Assembly: GCA_015485455.1 (NCBI GenBank) | Contig: WFTN01000479.1 | Span: forward strand, 1-13,413 | Direction: 5' to 3' | Source: Planctomycetota bacterium | GTDB lineage: Bacteria; Planctomycetota; GCA-002687715; DRQF01 | Length of the DNA stretch: 13,413 nt | In this document: positions 1-8,689 of the stretch, in pieces | Layout: every line of letters starts with the position of its first letter | Position numbering within the stretch: the stretch's first letter is position 1 | Notes under the pieces: generated by a model | Told to the model about the DNA's origin: nothing | What the model saw: the letters and a program-made list of their open reading frames with translations, nothing else | Database searches by the model: none | Translations under genes and position numbers: made by a program

Positions 1-1668
1 CTTGAATTCCGTCAATTGTTCGAACGCCAATTGGACTCACTCTTGACCACACCAACAAGCCCATCAAAAAATGGTGTTGCTATCTTGCCTTTGGAGAAAG
101 CAAGAAGTCTGACTTTTGAATCGGCCTACGTCTTAGGGGTTAATCGGGGGAGCTATCCTCGATTTGGACACGAAGACCCCCTCCTCAACGACACCCTACG
201 AAGTTGTTTTAGGTTCGCTTTGCCGAGCCTAGGTCAGCATGCTGATCGCTCTGAAGAGGAGTCCTACCTTTTCGCCCAATTGATGGAATGCGCCGATCAC
301 ATCACACTTTCTTGGCAAAGGGCCAACAGCATGGGCAAGACCTGCGCTCGTTCACCTTTCATTGATCGCCTGCAACTCGACAAGAATGCCTTTCCGGTGC
401 GAAACGTCCCGCGCGAATTCAAAGATGTACTCGCTGCTGAAAAGGCCGCCAATCGTCCCATTCTGCCCCAAGACGCCATGGTGTGGGCTGGCCTCACCGG
501 AACCAGGCAAGAGCAAAACGAAACTAAAAACGATTTCCTGAGAACCACAGGCAGCTCAACATCCCACTCCGAAATTCCCTCCCAGAACTTTGGCGAAGCG
601 TTGACCCAGCTCATCACTGAAATCGACCCTCATCTTGATGATCCTGATGAACGCAAGCGTCTCACTGAGGTCAGCCCATTCTTCGGCCACACAGGCCGAG
701 ACACTCTGCAGAATCAAAAGATCTACGTCACAACTCTCGAGCAATCCGCTCGATGCCCTTGGCAAGTCTTCGTCAAGCGCACACTGGGGTGCGAAGAGGC
801 TCCCGATCCCTGGGAACAACTCCCCGAACTCGACACCCTCATCGTTGGCAACACCGTGCACAAGAGCCTTGAGCGCCTGTATGCCGAGAACATCGGAACT
901 AAGAATCATAGCCGCCCGGAAGAGTCAAGGATTGCCCGGGCCACTCAAGAAGCGGCCCTGGAAGAACTCAAGAAAAACGACATCCGCTTAGCAGGTTTTG
1001 AGTCTATCTTGTTCGAAGTGTCGCTGCCCTTTGTCACTCGAGCCATCGATCTGGAATGGGAAGGCGAAAAAGGCCCTCAAGTCATAGCCACAGAATCCAC
1101 AGGCAAGGTTGCCGCCGAGACTTCCGATGGCAAAAATTGTGATGTTTTCTACCGCGTCGACCGAGAGGACATCTTAGACAACAAACCTCTACTCACCGAC
1201 TACAAGACCGGAAAGCCGATTTCTGAAGGTGCACGGGAGTCAACAAGAGAAAAGCACTTCATCAAGGCCTTCAAAGGGGGAAAACTCCTCCAAGGTGCAG
1301 CCTATGCTTTGGGAAGTGAGGGGGTCGGACGCTACCTCTTCTTGCGTCCTGATGTAGCCGATGAACATGCTGTCCTGACCGTCGCCAATGACGAGACAAC
1401 ACGATCTCGTTTCGAAGCGGTGACCAAGCGCCTTTTAGATTCCTGGCACCAGGGCACATTCCCCCCCCGCTTGGAAGAAAGTGATGGCACAACGAATAAG
1501 AACTGCGACTACTGCTCGGTCCGTTCCGCATGCCTCCAGAATGACAGTGGTGCCAAACGGAGACTCAGCCAATTGGCCCATACGGAAGAAGAAGAAACAC
1601 CCTCCTTGCTCGCCGATCTTTGGAATCTCTCGGGCTACGTAACGAAACAATTGGAGAATCAATCATGA
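1..1668 (+). CDS. addB: AddB-like helicase-nuclease subunit, C-terminal part (5' end outside window)
   Basis: This is the C-terminal 555 residues of an AddB/RexB-type subunit. With AddA it resects double-strand DNA ends for RecA-dependent repair. The frame is open to base 1, so the TTG at 16 is not taken as the start. In fragment numbering, the inactive-helicase-like core includes AYVLGVNRGSYPRF near residues 38-51. A PD-(D/E)XK nuclease follows, with RVDRED (D387), TDYKTGK (D400, K402) and Q431xxxY435. Cys252 plus the C502-x2-C505-x5-C511 cluster match the 4Fe-4S staple known to hold the AddB nuclease domain together. The stop overlaps the addA start as ATGA, in the addB-addA order seen in Bacillus. 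The N-terminal helicase-like half is missing, so presence or loss of its Walker motif cannot be judged. An orphan PD-(D/E)XK exonuclease is less likely given the partner gene. Confidence 0.87.
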   Translation, partial: LEFRQLFERQLDSLLTTPTSPSKNGVAILPLEKARSLTFESAYVLGVNRGSYPRFGHEDPLLNDTLRSCFRFALPSLGQHADRSEEESYLFAQLMECADHITLSWQRANSMGKTCARSPFIDRLQLDKNAFPVRNVPREFKDVLAAEKAANRPILPQDAMVWAGLTGTRQEQNETKNDFLRTTGSSTSHSEIPSQNFGEALTQLITEIDPHLDDPDERKRLTEVSPFFGHTGRDTLQNQKIYVTTLEQSARCPWQVFVKRTLGCEEAPDPWEQLPELDTLIVGNTVHKSLERLYAENIGTKNHSRPEESRIARATQEAALEELKKNDIRLAGFESILFEVSLPFVTRAIDLEWEGEKGPQVIATESTGKVAAETSDGKNCDVFYRVDREDILDNKPLLTDYKTGKPISEGARESTREKHFIKAFKGGKLLQGAAYALGSEGVGRYLFLRPDVADEHAVLTVANDETTRSRFEAVTKRLLDSWHQGTFPPRLEESDGTTNKNCDYCSVRSACLQNDSGAKRRLSQLAHTEEEETPSLLADLWNLSGYVTKQLENQS

Positions 1669-4600
1669 TCCAGAGCGACGGAGTCCTGCGCCAAGAAGAC
1701 CAAGAAGCACGACAGCTTGCCAAGACGAACTTCTCCCAGCCTCTGGTGTTGGAAGCGGGAGCGGGCACAGGGAAAACTGCCACTTTGGTAGCCCGTGTCC
1801 TTTGTTGGGCCTTGGGTCCAGGTTGGCTGGCAAAGAGCGACCTTCATGCCGACTTTGGACAAGAGCGCATTGCCGCTTCGGTTTTGGATGGCATCGTCGC
1901 CATTACGTTCACCGAGAAAGCCTCAGTCGAAATGAGCCAAAGGCTCGCCCAAGCGACCCTCAGTATTATCGCTGGTGAGGCTGTCGTCGGCATTGATCCC
2001 CAAGACTTGCCATCCCCCACCTTAGCCGCATCCCGGGCCAAGTCCATCTTGTCCCAATTAGACCGAGTTCATATCGAAACCATCCACGCCTTTTGCCGCC
2101 GGACATTGGCTGACAATGCCTTGGCAGCAGGCCTTCACCCAGCATTCGAGGTCGACGCCGACGGCACCTTAGTGGCCCATGCCATGGGAGACGTCCTATC
2201 CCAATGGCTGACTGAAGACTTAGACGGGGAAGTGAATCCAGAGAGTGCTCACCTCATCACTAATGGTTTCGGAGCAACTAGGATAGAAGAAACACTCTCT
2301 CTTGTCATCAATGCAAATCTGCCAACGAGCTTCTTGGAATCCGACCCTTACCCGGACGATGTATGTGCCGCCACTGCCAAAGATCTGGCCGACTTGTTGC
2401 GTACGTTTGTTGAATTTTGTCATCCAGCGCTGACAACTTCCACAAAGAAACACCTCAACAAGGCCAAAGATTGTGTCCTCAGCCTGGGCGAGATTGCCAA
2501 CAAAATCGCCAACTCCAAGTCTGCGGATGAGCTGTTGGCATCTATGGCCGATCTTGACTTGGATGGCACCCACAAGAAGATCACCGAATGGGCAAAAAAA
2601 GGCCCCAACAAGACCGAGTCAGGAGCCTTAGAGGAGAACTCCCTCAATCCTGAGAATCTCCAGGATCTGTCGAAGAATTTACTACCAGCCCTTAAGTCGG
2701 TGAGCTCCTGGGACCCAGAAATCTTGCGTCCCGCCTTTCGCATTCTGTTCCGACTCACGACCCAAGTGCGGACAAGGCTTCGACAGCAAGGAGTCCTCAC
2801 GTTCAACAACCTTTTGTTGGAGTGTCGCAACTTACTTCGAGACCACGAAGACGTACTTCGCAAGATGCAAGAAGGCATAGACCAACTCTTAGTAGATGAG
2901 GTGCAAGACACCGACCCCCTCCAATACGACATTGTCCGGAGTTTGGCCTTCGAAGGCGACAACGGCCCCAACCTCTTTGTCGTTGGTGACCCCAAACAAA
3001 CGATCTACGGGTTTCGTGGAGCTGACTTGGGAGCTTATGGCGCCTTCATTCGGGAGATCGAAAGTCACGGGGGCCAGCGACGGTCCTTGAGTATCAACTT
3101 TCGCTCCGACCCCCCTATTCTCGATGAAGTTGAGCGAATTGTCGGGCCGGTCATGCAATTTGAAGAGGGTCTTCAGCCAGAGTTCGAAAAGCTCCTTTGT
3201 CCCGCAGCAAAATCAGATAACTGCTACCAAGATGCCCACGGTCGGCGGCCCATCGAATTCTGGAACTCCTGGGCACGCTTCCCCAGGCGCCCTGAAGAAG
3301 ACCACAAGCTGGCAGCAAAAACATCTGCCGATCGCGCCCGGCACATCGAAGCGGCGGCCATCGCCCAGGAGATCCACCAACTTCACCATCAAGACGGAAA
3401 AGATTTTTCGTCGTTCGCAATCTTGATGAGGGCAACAACACAACAAGAGGTCTACCTCTCTGCTCTGCGAGATCTTGGCATTCCCTACTTGGTAGAAAAG
3501 GACAAACAATTCTACAAGCGTCGTGAGGTGATTGATGCCACTAATGCTCTCACGGCCATTCTGGACCCTTTCGACCAAGTTGCCATGTTGGGATTTCTTC
3601 GTTCCAACTTCGTAGGTGTCCCAGACGGGATGCTCTTGCCCCTATGGCAACGTTTCCTGCCCCAAAAGCTGTCAGCCATCCATGGGCAAAACGACAAATT
3701 GACCGATGAAATCCTCGCCCTAATCGATGAAGTCGACAGACTTCCACAGGGCAACATTCCTGGTATTGAACGGCTTCCCAACTGGGCTCTTTTGCTCAAG
3801 AAGTCTATCCACGACATTGGACTTTTGCGCGCATCCTTCCAAGTCGACAGTGTTGACCTGTTCTTCACCAAGCTGAAACGCCAGCTGCTCATTGAAGCTC
3901 AAGAAAGCGCACGTTTCCTGGGGACCCATCGTTTGGCAAACATCCAACGGTTCTTCGATCTCGCCCAAGATTTGCTGGCTCGGCCAGATCTCGGGCGAGG
4001 TGAAGCCCTTCGGCTCATTCGCTCTGACATGGTCGCGGCCATTGATATGGAAGAGGCCTCCCCAGGAGACGAGACTTCAGACGCTGTCCGCGTCATGAGT
4101 GTCCACAAATCCAAAGGGCTTGATTTCGACCATGTCTATTTTGTGGCCCTTCACCAAGGGCATCGAGGAGGCTCTCCCGGAGATCGCGTCTTGCACCGTC
4201 CGGGGACATGGGGTGTCCGTTTCTTTGGGGCAGAAACCCCAGAATTCAATCACTTAACCCAACATGATGAAGCCGTATCCCGGGCAGAGACCATTCGTGC
4301 CCTCTACGTGGCGGTCACCAGAGCCTCCCACCGTTTGGTCCTCTGCGGCCTTTGGCCAGAAGACTCGAAGGAAGTCCAAGAATTAGACAAGTGTAGTAAC
4401 ATCGTCGATCTGCTCCGTCACCGGCGAGGGGTCTACCAAGGATGGTTAGCACTCTCTGCGAATGAAGACCTCGACAATCCCGTCAAGGATTGCTCCCAAG
4501 GAACCCATGTTTCTTGGATTCTCCCAGACCATCAGAGACTGGCAGCTCACGAGGTAAGAGTTGCTACAGGAGAAAAAAAACCCAAATACCGGGCAGATTT

Positions 4601-5279
4601 AGAAGAGTTAGAAAAACGACAAAAAGCTGCAGCTTCTTTTGTCTCACTTGAGTCGCCCATAAATGCCTCCGCCTTGCCTCATACCCATGTGGGCCAAGCA
4701 ACCGCCAAACTCACCGAGACCTCTGCTCTTTTGTGGCCTGCCCCCCTGCCTGAGGGTGTAAGCCAAGTTGCCAACAATCTTGGTACAGCGATCCACTGGA
4801 TCTTGGAGACCATCCCTCTTGACGAAGGCACCCAAGAACATTTGGCGTCATCTCTCCAAGCCCTGCCTCATTTCTTCAGCCGTCAGGAGTTTGCCACCCA
4901 CCAAGAGGCCATCGGCGAGGCCTTCTCTGCCCGACTCAAGATACTGGAAGAAGGCCCCCTGTTGTCAAAGCTTCAAAGTCTTTCTTCCTCAATCTTGGGC
5001 CGAGAGATCCCCCTTTTGGTTCGGCAAGGTGAAGTAGACGTGGTTGGCTCCCTTGACCTGCTCTACCGCGACCCCGCAACCGGTCAACTTGTGGTCGTGG
5101 ACTTCAAAACGGACCAGCTCAACAACGTTGAAGAACTGACAGCCAGAGCCAAAAAATACGGGGCCCAAGGGTCTGCTTACTGCGACGCCGTGGCAGGCAC
5201 ATTCCCCGACGAAGAAATGCCCCCACGCTTCGAACTCTGGTTCCTCACACACAATGCTGTTGTTTCCTTGAGCTATTGA
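1665..5279 (+). CDS. addA: AddA-like UvrD-family helicase/nuclease
   Basis: A complete 1204-residue superfamily 1 helicase with a C-terminal nuclease, the usual size for AddA. It would unwind and degrade broken DNA ends with AddB in the cytoplasm. Visible motifs in order: Walker A AGAGTGKT (31-38), ITFTEKAS, HIETIHAFCRR, Walker B LLVDEVQDTDP (D411, E412), GDPKQTIYGFRGAD (from 441), INFRSD (R480), VHKSKGLDF (813-821) and RALYVAVTRA (878-887). The nuclease follows: GTAIHWILE (H1044), GSLDLL (D1131), VVVDFKTDQ (D1146, K1148) and Q1168xxxY1172. All nuclease residues look intact. The ATG at 1665 is preferred over the in-frame TTG at 1620 because it gives an ATGA overlap with addB and has GGAG at 1653-1656, eight bases upstream. 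RecB is the alternative name, but the AddB-type partner with cysteine staple favours AddA. Confidence 0.93.
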   Translation: MIQSDGVLRQEDQEARQLAKTNFSQPLVLEAGAGTGKTATLVARVLCWALGPGWLAKSDLHADFGQERIAASVLDGIVAITFTEKASVEMSQRLAQATLSIIAGEAVVGIDPQDLPSPTLAASRAKSILSQLDRVHIETIHAFCRRTLADNALAAGLHPAFEVDADGTLVAHAMGDVLSQWLTEDLDGEVNPESAHLITNGFGATRIEETLSLVINANLPTSFLESDPYPDDVCAATAKDLADLLRTFVEFCHPALTTSTKKHLNKAKDCVLSLGEIANKIANSKSADELLASMADLDLDGTHKKITEWAKKGPNKTESGALEENSLNPENLQDLSKNLLPALKSVSSWDPEILRPAFRILFRLTTQVRTRLRQQGVLTFNNLLLECRNLLRDHEDVLRKMQEGIDQLLVDEVQDTDPLQYDIVRSLAFEGDNGPNLFVVGDPKQTIYGFRGADLGAYGAFIREIESHGGQRRSLSINFRSDPPILDEVERIVGPVMQFEEGLQPEFEKLLCPAAKSDNCYQDAHGRRPIEFWNSWARFPRRPEEDHKLAAKTSADRARHIEAAAIAQEIHQLHHQDGKDFSSFAILMRATTQQEVYLSALRDLGIPYLVEKDKQFYKRREVIDATNALTAILDPFDQVAMLGFLRSNFVGVPDGMLLPLWQRFLPQKLSAIHGQNDKLTDEILALIDEVDRLPQGNIPGIERLPNWALLLKKSIHDIGLLRASFQVDSVDLFFTKLKRQLLIEAQESARFLGTHRLANIQRFFDLAQDLLARPDLGRGEALRLIRSDMVAAIDMEEASPGDETSDAVRVMSVHKSKGLDFDHVYFVALHQGHRGGSPGDRVLHRPGTWGVRFFGAETPEFNHLTQHDEAVSRAETIRALYVAVTRASHRLVLCGLWPEDSKEVQELDKCSNIVDLLRHRRGVYQGWLALSANEDLDNPVKDCSQGTHVSWILPDHQRLAAHEVRVATGEKKPKYRADLEELEKRQKAAASFVSLESPINASALPHTHVGQATAKLTETSALLWPAPLPEGVSQVANNLGTAIHWILETIPLDEGTQEHLASSLQALPHFFSRQEFATHQEAIGEAFSARLKILEEGPLLSKLQSLSSSILGREIPLLVRQGEVDVVGSLDLLYRDPATGQLVVVDFKTDQLNNVEELTARAKKYGAQGSAYCDAVAGTFPDEEMPPRFELWFLTHNAVVSLSY

Positions 5280-5360
5280 TCAAGCCCAGCCAAGATTCTC
5301 TTGGTGAGTCCAAGTAGCAACGAAAATAGTACCACCAGGACTATGAATAGCGATGATCCG
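5280..5360 (-). pseudogene. Decayed fragment of a beta-helix protein gene
   Basis: Read on the minus strand, this stretch encodes RIIAIHSPGGTIFVATW followed by THQENLGWA and a stop. It aligns without gaps to the N-terminal rung of the intact beta-helix protein upstream (SAIALSASGDTILVAAG then TYQENLIW), with 13 identities in 25 residues. At DNA level, 5293-5355 matches 7120-7182 at about 46 of 63 positions, including 13 identical bases at one end, by hand count. The frame is open for only about 57 codons, has no convincing start and runs through the hairpin upstream. It ends one base past the addA stop. I infer a relic of a second beta-helix gene or of an old tandem duplication. Similarity of a low-complexity repeat motif is the alternative. 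Confidence 0.5.
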
Positions 5361-5386
5361 ACGAGTCTCTATAGAGAGTTCCGAAG

Positions 5387-5416
5387 AAAATCCCCCGACC
5401 TTTGAGTCGGGGGATT
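5387..5416 (-). terminator. Rho-independent terminator for the minus-strand exported-protein genes
   Basis: A perfect 11-bp stem (5389-5399 with 5406-5416) closes a 6-base loop. The stem is GC-rich inside and AT at its base. Read on the minus strand, the second arm runs into TTTTCTTC, a fair U-tract. This suits a terminator about 90 bases past the beta-helix gene. On the plus strand the hairpin lacks a T-run, so it would stop addA transcription only weakly. Confidence 0.7.
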
Positions 5417-5504
5417 CAATTGAATCAAGGAGCACCAAGCCGCATTGAATCTAAAGGAACTCCCATAGGCCGACTATTGGTGCAAGAATGACGCAACTCC
5501 TGCC

Positions 5505-7298
5505 CTACTTCACCTCGAAGATGATGGCGTTCGTTGGGCGAAAGGTGCCTAATTCTTCTATGACGCCTTGAAAGGTGAGGGTGATTGGAAAGGGAATGGT
5601 TGGGCCGAAACCGGAGGTCCATGGAGTCGGGTTGGAGGAGACCAACTGGGGTGAAGCTGTGTTGTAATTGTCAGTGTAGATGAAGAAGATGGACTGAAAG
5701 AATGGTGGCACTAAGGGTGAAGGAGCAAACATCATGTTGCCAATGCCTAAGGGCACGCTTACAACGCTGTCAAAGTTGGCTTCCCCGAGGAAACCAAAAA
5801 TCACAAACTTAGCGGGCAAAGGAAGATTGGAGGGTTGAAGCATAGACATGGTTGACGACGAGCCCAAAGGTACGACGACTTTTCGCAAAGGGCCACCGGC
5901 TGTGCCGTTGATGGCGAGAATGTCGTAAGGACCACCCACGAGTTCTCCAATGCGCCCTTTGGCTGCAGGATGGTGAGCCATGGATTGGCTTTCATAGCAT
6001 CCCATGTCGACCACTCCTTGTCGCAGCCGAGGCAAGCCGCGAACGTCCGTCCCCGACAACACAAAGTTGCCGCTATTGGCACCGCTGTTTTGGCTAGGAG
6101 ACCCAGGCTGCAAACGATAGTCAGAATTGGCTGGATCAACAAAGAGCGGATCTGCGTCAATGCCTCCCACTCCTACTCCGCCCATGTTTTGGATGTTGCT
6201 GTTGGTGATTGCAGGTGTTCCCGATGAGCCCAAGATCGGTGTTGCTAACACGGCACCATTGCTATCATAGTTGTCCCAGATTAAACAATTCGTGACGCTT
6301 GCGTTTGAATTGCCTGCTATCACAAAGGGAGCGGGAGCAAAAAGAACATTGAGGCCTTGGTTTCCTACGAACGTACAATTGAGAACAGTGCCTTGACCAA
6401 TGGTGATGCCCCCTATTCCTCCACTGTTTCCCGAAAAGAGGCAATCCCTCAGCGTCAAAGAATTTGCATTCCCATTCAACAATGGTGAACCAACCGTATT
6501 GCCAATGAAGCGACTTTGAGCGATGATCACTTGATCAGCTTGAGACAGTTCAATAATCCTACCCGGTACCGTGTTGTTCTTGATTTCACACCCTTTTAGG
6601 CGGATGCTCGCGTTGTTTACATGAATCAAACGGCCAAGAAGAGATGGGGGAGACGGCACGTAGCTATGACCCTCAATCACACAATTGCGAAAACTAGGTA
6701 TGACCGCCGGGAAAGGCTGAATTTGGGCAAAAACATCAATGGCAATGATATTCGGGGCCGACAATCCCATGGCGGAGACCGTATTACCGTGAATGTGTAA
6801 GTTCTCAAACTGTGCCGACCCCACCCGCCAAAGCAACATGGCCGCGGCTTGATTCGCCACACATTGGGTGATCTCACAGTTGCGAACAGTCGGTGCTGGA
6901 ATCGCGAAGCTGTTGAGGTAAAGGCCTCCCCCGGCAGGAACTGGCGTGAAGCCGTAGTTCGTGGGTGCCCCCATGCCTTTCTTGAGGGTAAACCCGTCCA
7001 AGATCGAAGCATTGGTGCAAGGCCCAGGGTAAGTCACGCAAGGTGCCACCAAACCACCATCAACAATACTCTGACCAATACCAGCGCCTAAGATGACAAT
7101 GTCATGGTTCGGCCAAATGAGATTCTCTTGGTAAGTCCCGGCGGCAACCAAGATAGTGTCACCAGAAGCCGAAAGTGCGATGGCTGATTGAATCGTGGGT
7201 GTGGTCACACTGGGAACGTTGAAGGTATTTTGGGCTTTCGCCAACAGTGAAAAACCACAGCACCCCAAACACACCACAAAAATGCGAATTTTGTTCAT
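5505..7298 (-). CDS. Exported right-handed parallel beta-helix protein with C-terminal accessory domain
   Basis: A 597-residue protein with a clear signal peptide: lysine and arginine at positions 3 and 5, a hydrophobic core, and likely cleavage after AKAQ near residue 23. Residues about 24-438 are a pectin-lyase-like beta-helix. It opens with TIQSAIALSASGDTILVAAG and TYQENL, continues with repeated short rungs (NCEI, NCVI, GCEI, DCLF), and closes with the common ADPLFVDP, YRLQPGSPSQNSG and GTDVRGLPR strings. The last roughly 159 residues form a separate beta-rich domain (GGPYDILAINGTAGGP to TFQGVIEELG then TNAIIFE). I recall this type of domain at the ends of secreted planctomycete proteins. 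No catalytic residues of a known lyase were recognised. The ATG at 7298 overlaps the upstream gene's stop (ATGA), so translation is probably coupled. Start confidence is good because it begins the signal peptide. Confidence 0.85.
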   Translation of the reverse strand: MNKIRIFVVCLGCCGFSLLAKAQNTFNVPSVTTPTIQSAIALSASGDTILVAAGTYQENLIWPNHDIVILGAGIGQSIVDGGLVAPCVTYPGPCTNASILDGFTLKKGMGAPTNYGFTPVPAGGGLYLNSFAIPAPTVRNCEITQCVANQAAAMLLWRVGSAQFENLHIHGNTVSAMGLSAPNIIAIDVFAQIQPFPAVIPSFRNCVIEGHSYVPSPPSLLGRLIHVNNASIRLKGCEIKNNTVPGRIIELSQADQVIIAQSRFIGNTVGSPLLNGNANSLTLRDCLFSGNSGGIGGITIGQGTVLNCTFVGNQGLNVLFAPAPFVIAGNSNASVTNCLIWDNYDSNGAVLATPILGSSGTPAITNSNIQNMGGVGVGGIDADPLFVDPANSDYRLQPGSPSQNSGANSGNFVLSGTDVRGLPRLRQGVVDMGCYESQSMAHHPAAKGRIGELVGGPYDILAINGTAGGPLRKVVVPLGSSSTMSMLQPSNLPLPAKFVIFGFLGEANFDSVVSVPLGIGNMMFAPSPLVPPFFQSIFFIYTDNYNTASPQLVSSNPTPWTSGFGPTIPFPITLTFQGVIEELGTFRPTNAIIFEVK

Positions 7299-8665
7299 CG
7301 TGAGATCATCCATAAGATGTTGGTCCAACCTGGTTCCCCTGCGAGAAGGCCGTCTATGTCGGTCACATTATTGCCAAAGTCCAAAAGCATGTCCGTCGAT
7401 GGGCCGAAAGTCGTAAAACTCGCAAACAGCATAGGCTCATTCTGGCGCTCAGGGTCGTAAATGTGATTCGACCCAAAAATAACGTGGGTAGTTTCCTTTT
7501 GAGTAAGGGGCCTTTTGTCACAGAAGTCTTCATAATTGACCGTGCCAATGACGGAGAAGATCCTGACACCCCTCAAAACGTAGGGCACTCCCACCGATGG
7601 AGGATACTCTCCTAGGTACTGCTGAACAAAGCCAGTCGGAATCTCGGGGACCAAAGGAAATGCCGACCAGGGATACTCGACTCCCAATGGACATAAGGCC
7701 GCATTGTCATTGGGCCCACCTCCAGGCCAACTTTGATTGTAATAGGTACCTCCGGGTAGCCCACAGGCACATGTCACCGAAACAGCCAACCCCACTGCGC
7801 GCAATGCTGCCTCTGATTGGCACACTTGGAGCGGTGGTTGGCCCATTGTCGTTGTTATGTGCGACACCGTACTACGAAGTGCATCAAGATTTGATGCCGT
7901 ATTGAGGTCTGATGCAGCTGGTGGATTCGCTAACCAACTAAAACCACCTGGTGCCACAAAGTGATAGGACATCCCATCATGCCTCGGGGGTGATGGTGGC
8001 AAATTCCTGGGATTCTGAGGAATGTTAATATGAGACAAGCAACCATCGTAATGCGTGAGTTGAGTGTTGAAACTCCAGCCGTATTCCCCGAGGTGAGGGT
8101 TGAAGGCTGTACATTCGATATCAATATGGCCATGCATAGACATCACTTGGAACGTCGAAACACAAAGAGGGATTGGGCAGGGGCGCGCTCCACTTTGCCA
8201 AACCGCATCTCCCGAAACGAGGAAACGCCAAAATTGATGGACGAAACCATCCCCGTCGATGGTCACCCAAGTGCGCATATATTTACCGGAGAGAAAACTG
8301 CCACGCACATTATTTACAGGTGGGTTGGTACCAACGGAAAAGCTAAACGCAGGGACCGGAGTACTCGTTTCTTGGACTTGAAGAACAAAGGCGACTTCAT
8401 CGCAAGCAGGCTGGCCGTTTGAAAAGACATTAACACCAGGATGAGGAAACATCTGTAGCAACACTGTGGTGTCAAAGGAAGTGACCGATTCGCAATTCTC
8501 AATGCAAGCATAGGAGCCAGAGTTCATGATACCGTTCGGAGGAAATTCAGCAGGAAAGACATAGTCGGGGGTGACATTCGAACAACAGGTCCCAGTGTTA
8601 AAATTGTCATCATTCCTTCCGGGACATGGAGTGCCCTGGGCATTCAAGCCTTCACAAAGAAGCAA
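7295..8665 (-). CDS. Cysteine-rich exported protein of unknown function (5' end probably frameshifted)
   Basis: I do not recognise this family. From the TTG at 8665 the protein has 456 residues and about 17 cysteines, including TPCPG, GTCCSN, VTCACG and single Cys residues throughout. That fits a disulfide-bonded protein outside the cytoplasm. Tryptophan, proline, glycine and asparagine are abundant, and no transmembrane helix or known catalytic motif is visible. The N-terminus (LLCEGLNAQ then GTPCPG) looks like the end of a signal peptide cut after AQ, as in the neighbouring beta-helix protein, but it is too short. A good Shine-Dalgarno site instead points to the ATG at 8675, in another frame, which stops after seven codons. 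A one-base indel there would join the two. The stop overlaps the beta-helix gene's ATG, so the two are very likely one transcript. Confidence 0.7.
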   Translation of the reverse strand: MLLCEGLNAQGTPCPGRNDDNFNTGTCCSNVTPDYVFPAEFPPNGIMNSGSYACIENCESVTSFDTTVLLQMFPHPGVNVFSNGQPACDEVAFVLQVQETSTPVPAFSFSVGTNPPVNNVRGSFLSGKYMRTWVTIDGDGFVHQFWRFLVSGDAVWQSGARPCPIPLCVSTFQVMSMHGHIDIECTAFNPHLGEYGWSFNTQLTHYDGCLSHINIPQNPRNLPPSPPRHDGMSYHFVAPGGFSWLANPPAASDLNTASNLDALRSTVSHITTTMGQPPLQVCQSEAALRAVGLAVSVTCACGLPGGTYYNQSWPGGGPNDNAALCPLGVEYPWSAFPLVPEIPTGFVQQYLGEYPPSVGVPYVLRGVRIFSVIGTVNYEDFCDKRPLTQKETTHVIFGSNHIYDPERQNEPMLFASFTTFGPSTDMLLDFGNNVTDIDGLLAGEPGWTNILWMISR

Positions 8666-8689
8666 AGAGTTTCATGATTTTTTCCTCTC
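8652..8689 (-). promoter_or_regulatory. Shine-Dalgarno and ATG leading into a 7-codon dead-end frame
   Basis: On the minus strand GAGAGG (8689-8684) lies eight bases before the ATG at 8675. That ATG reads MKLFASL and then TGA at 8654-8652. The long exported-protein frame overlaps it with a shift of one base and has its own in-frame TGA just upstream, at 8674-8672. Removing one T from the TTT at 8666-8664 would give MKLLLLCEGLNAQ, joining the start to the long frame. This supports an indel, real or from sequencing, over a true TTG start at 8665. Confidence 0.55.

Noticed and set aside
17..24. GTTCGAAC palindrome in the addB coding region
   Set aside because: An 8-base palindrome within a conserved coding frame is expected by chance.
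2420..2995. 191-codon minus-strand frame inside addA
   Set aside because: It is antisense to the conserved helicase region, has biased Ser/Arg composition and no ribosome binding site. The plus-strand frame carries all family motifs.
5425..5622. 65-codon minus-strand frame over the end of the beta-helix gene
   Set aside because: Mostly overlaps the real C-terminal domain in another frame. The Arg/His-rich product looks like an out-of-frame translation.
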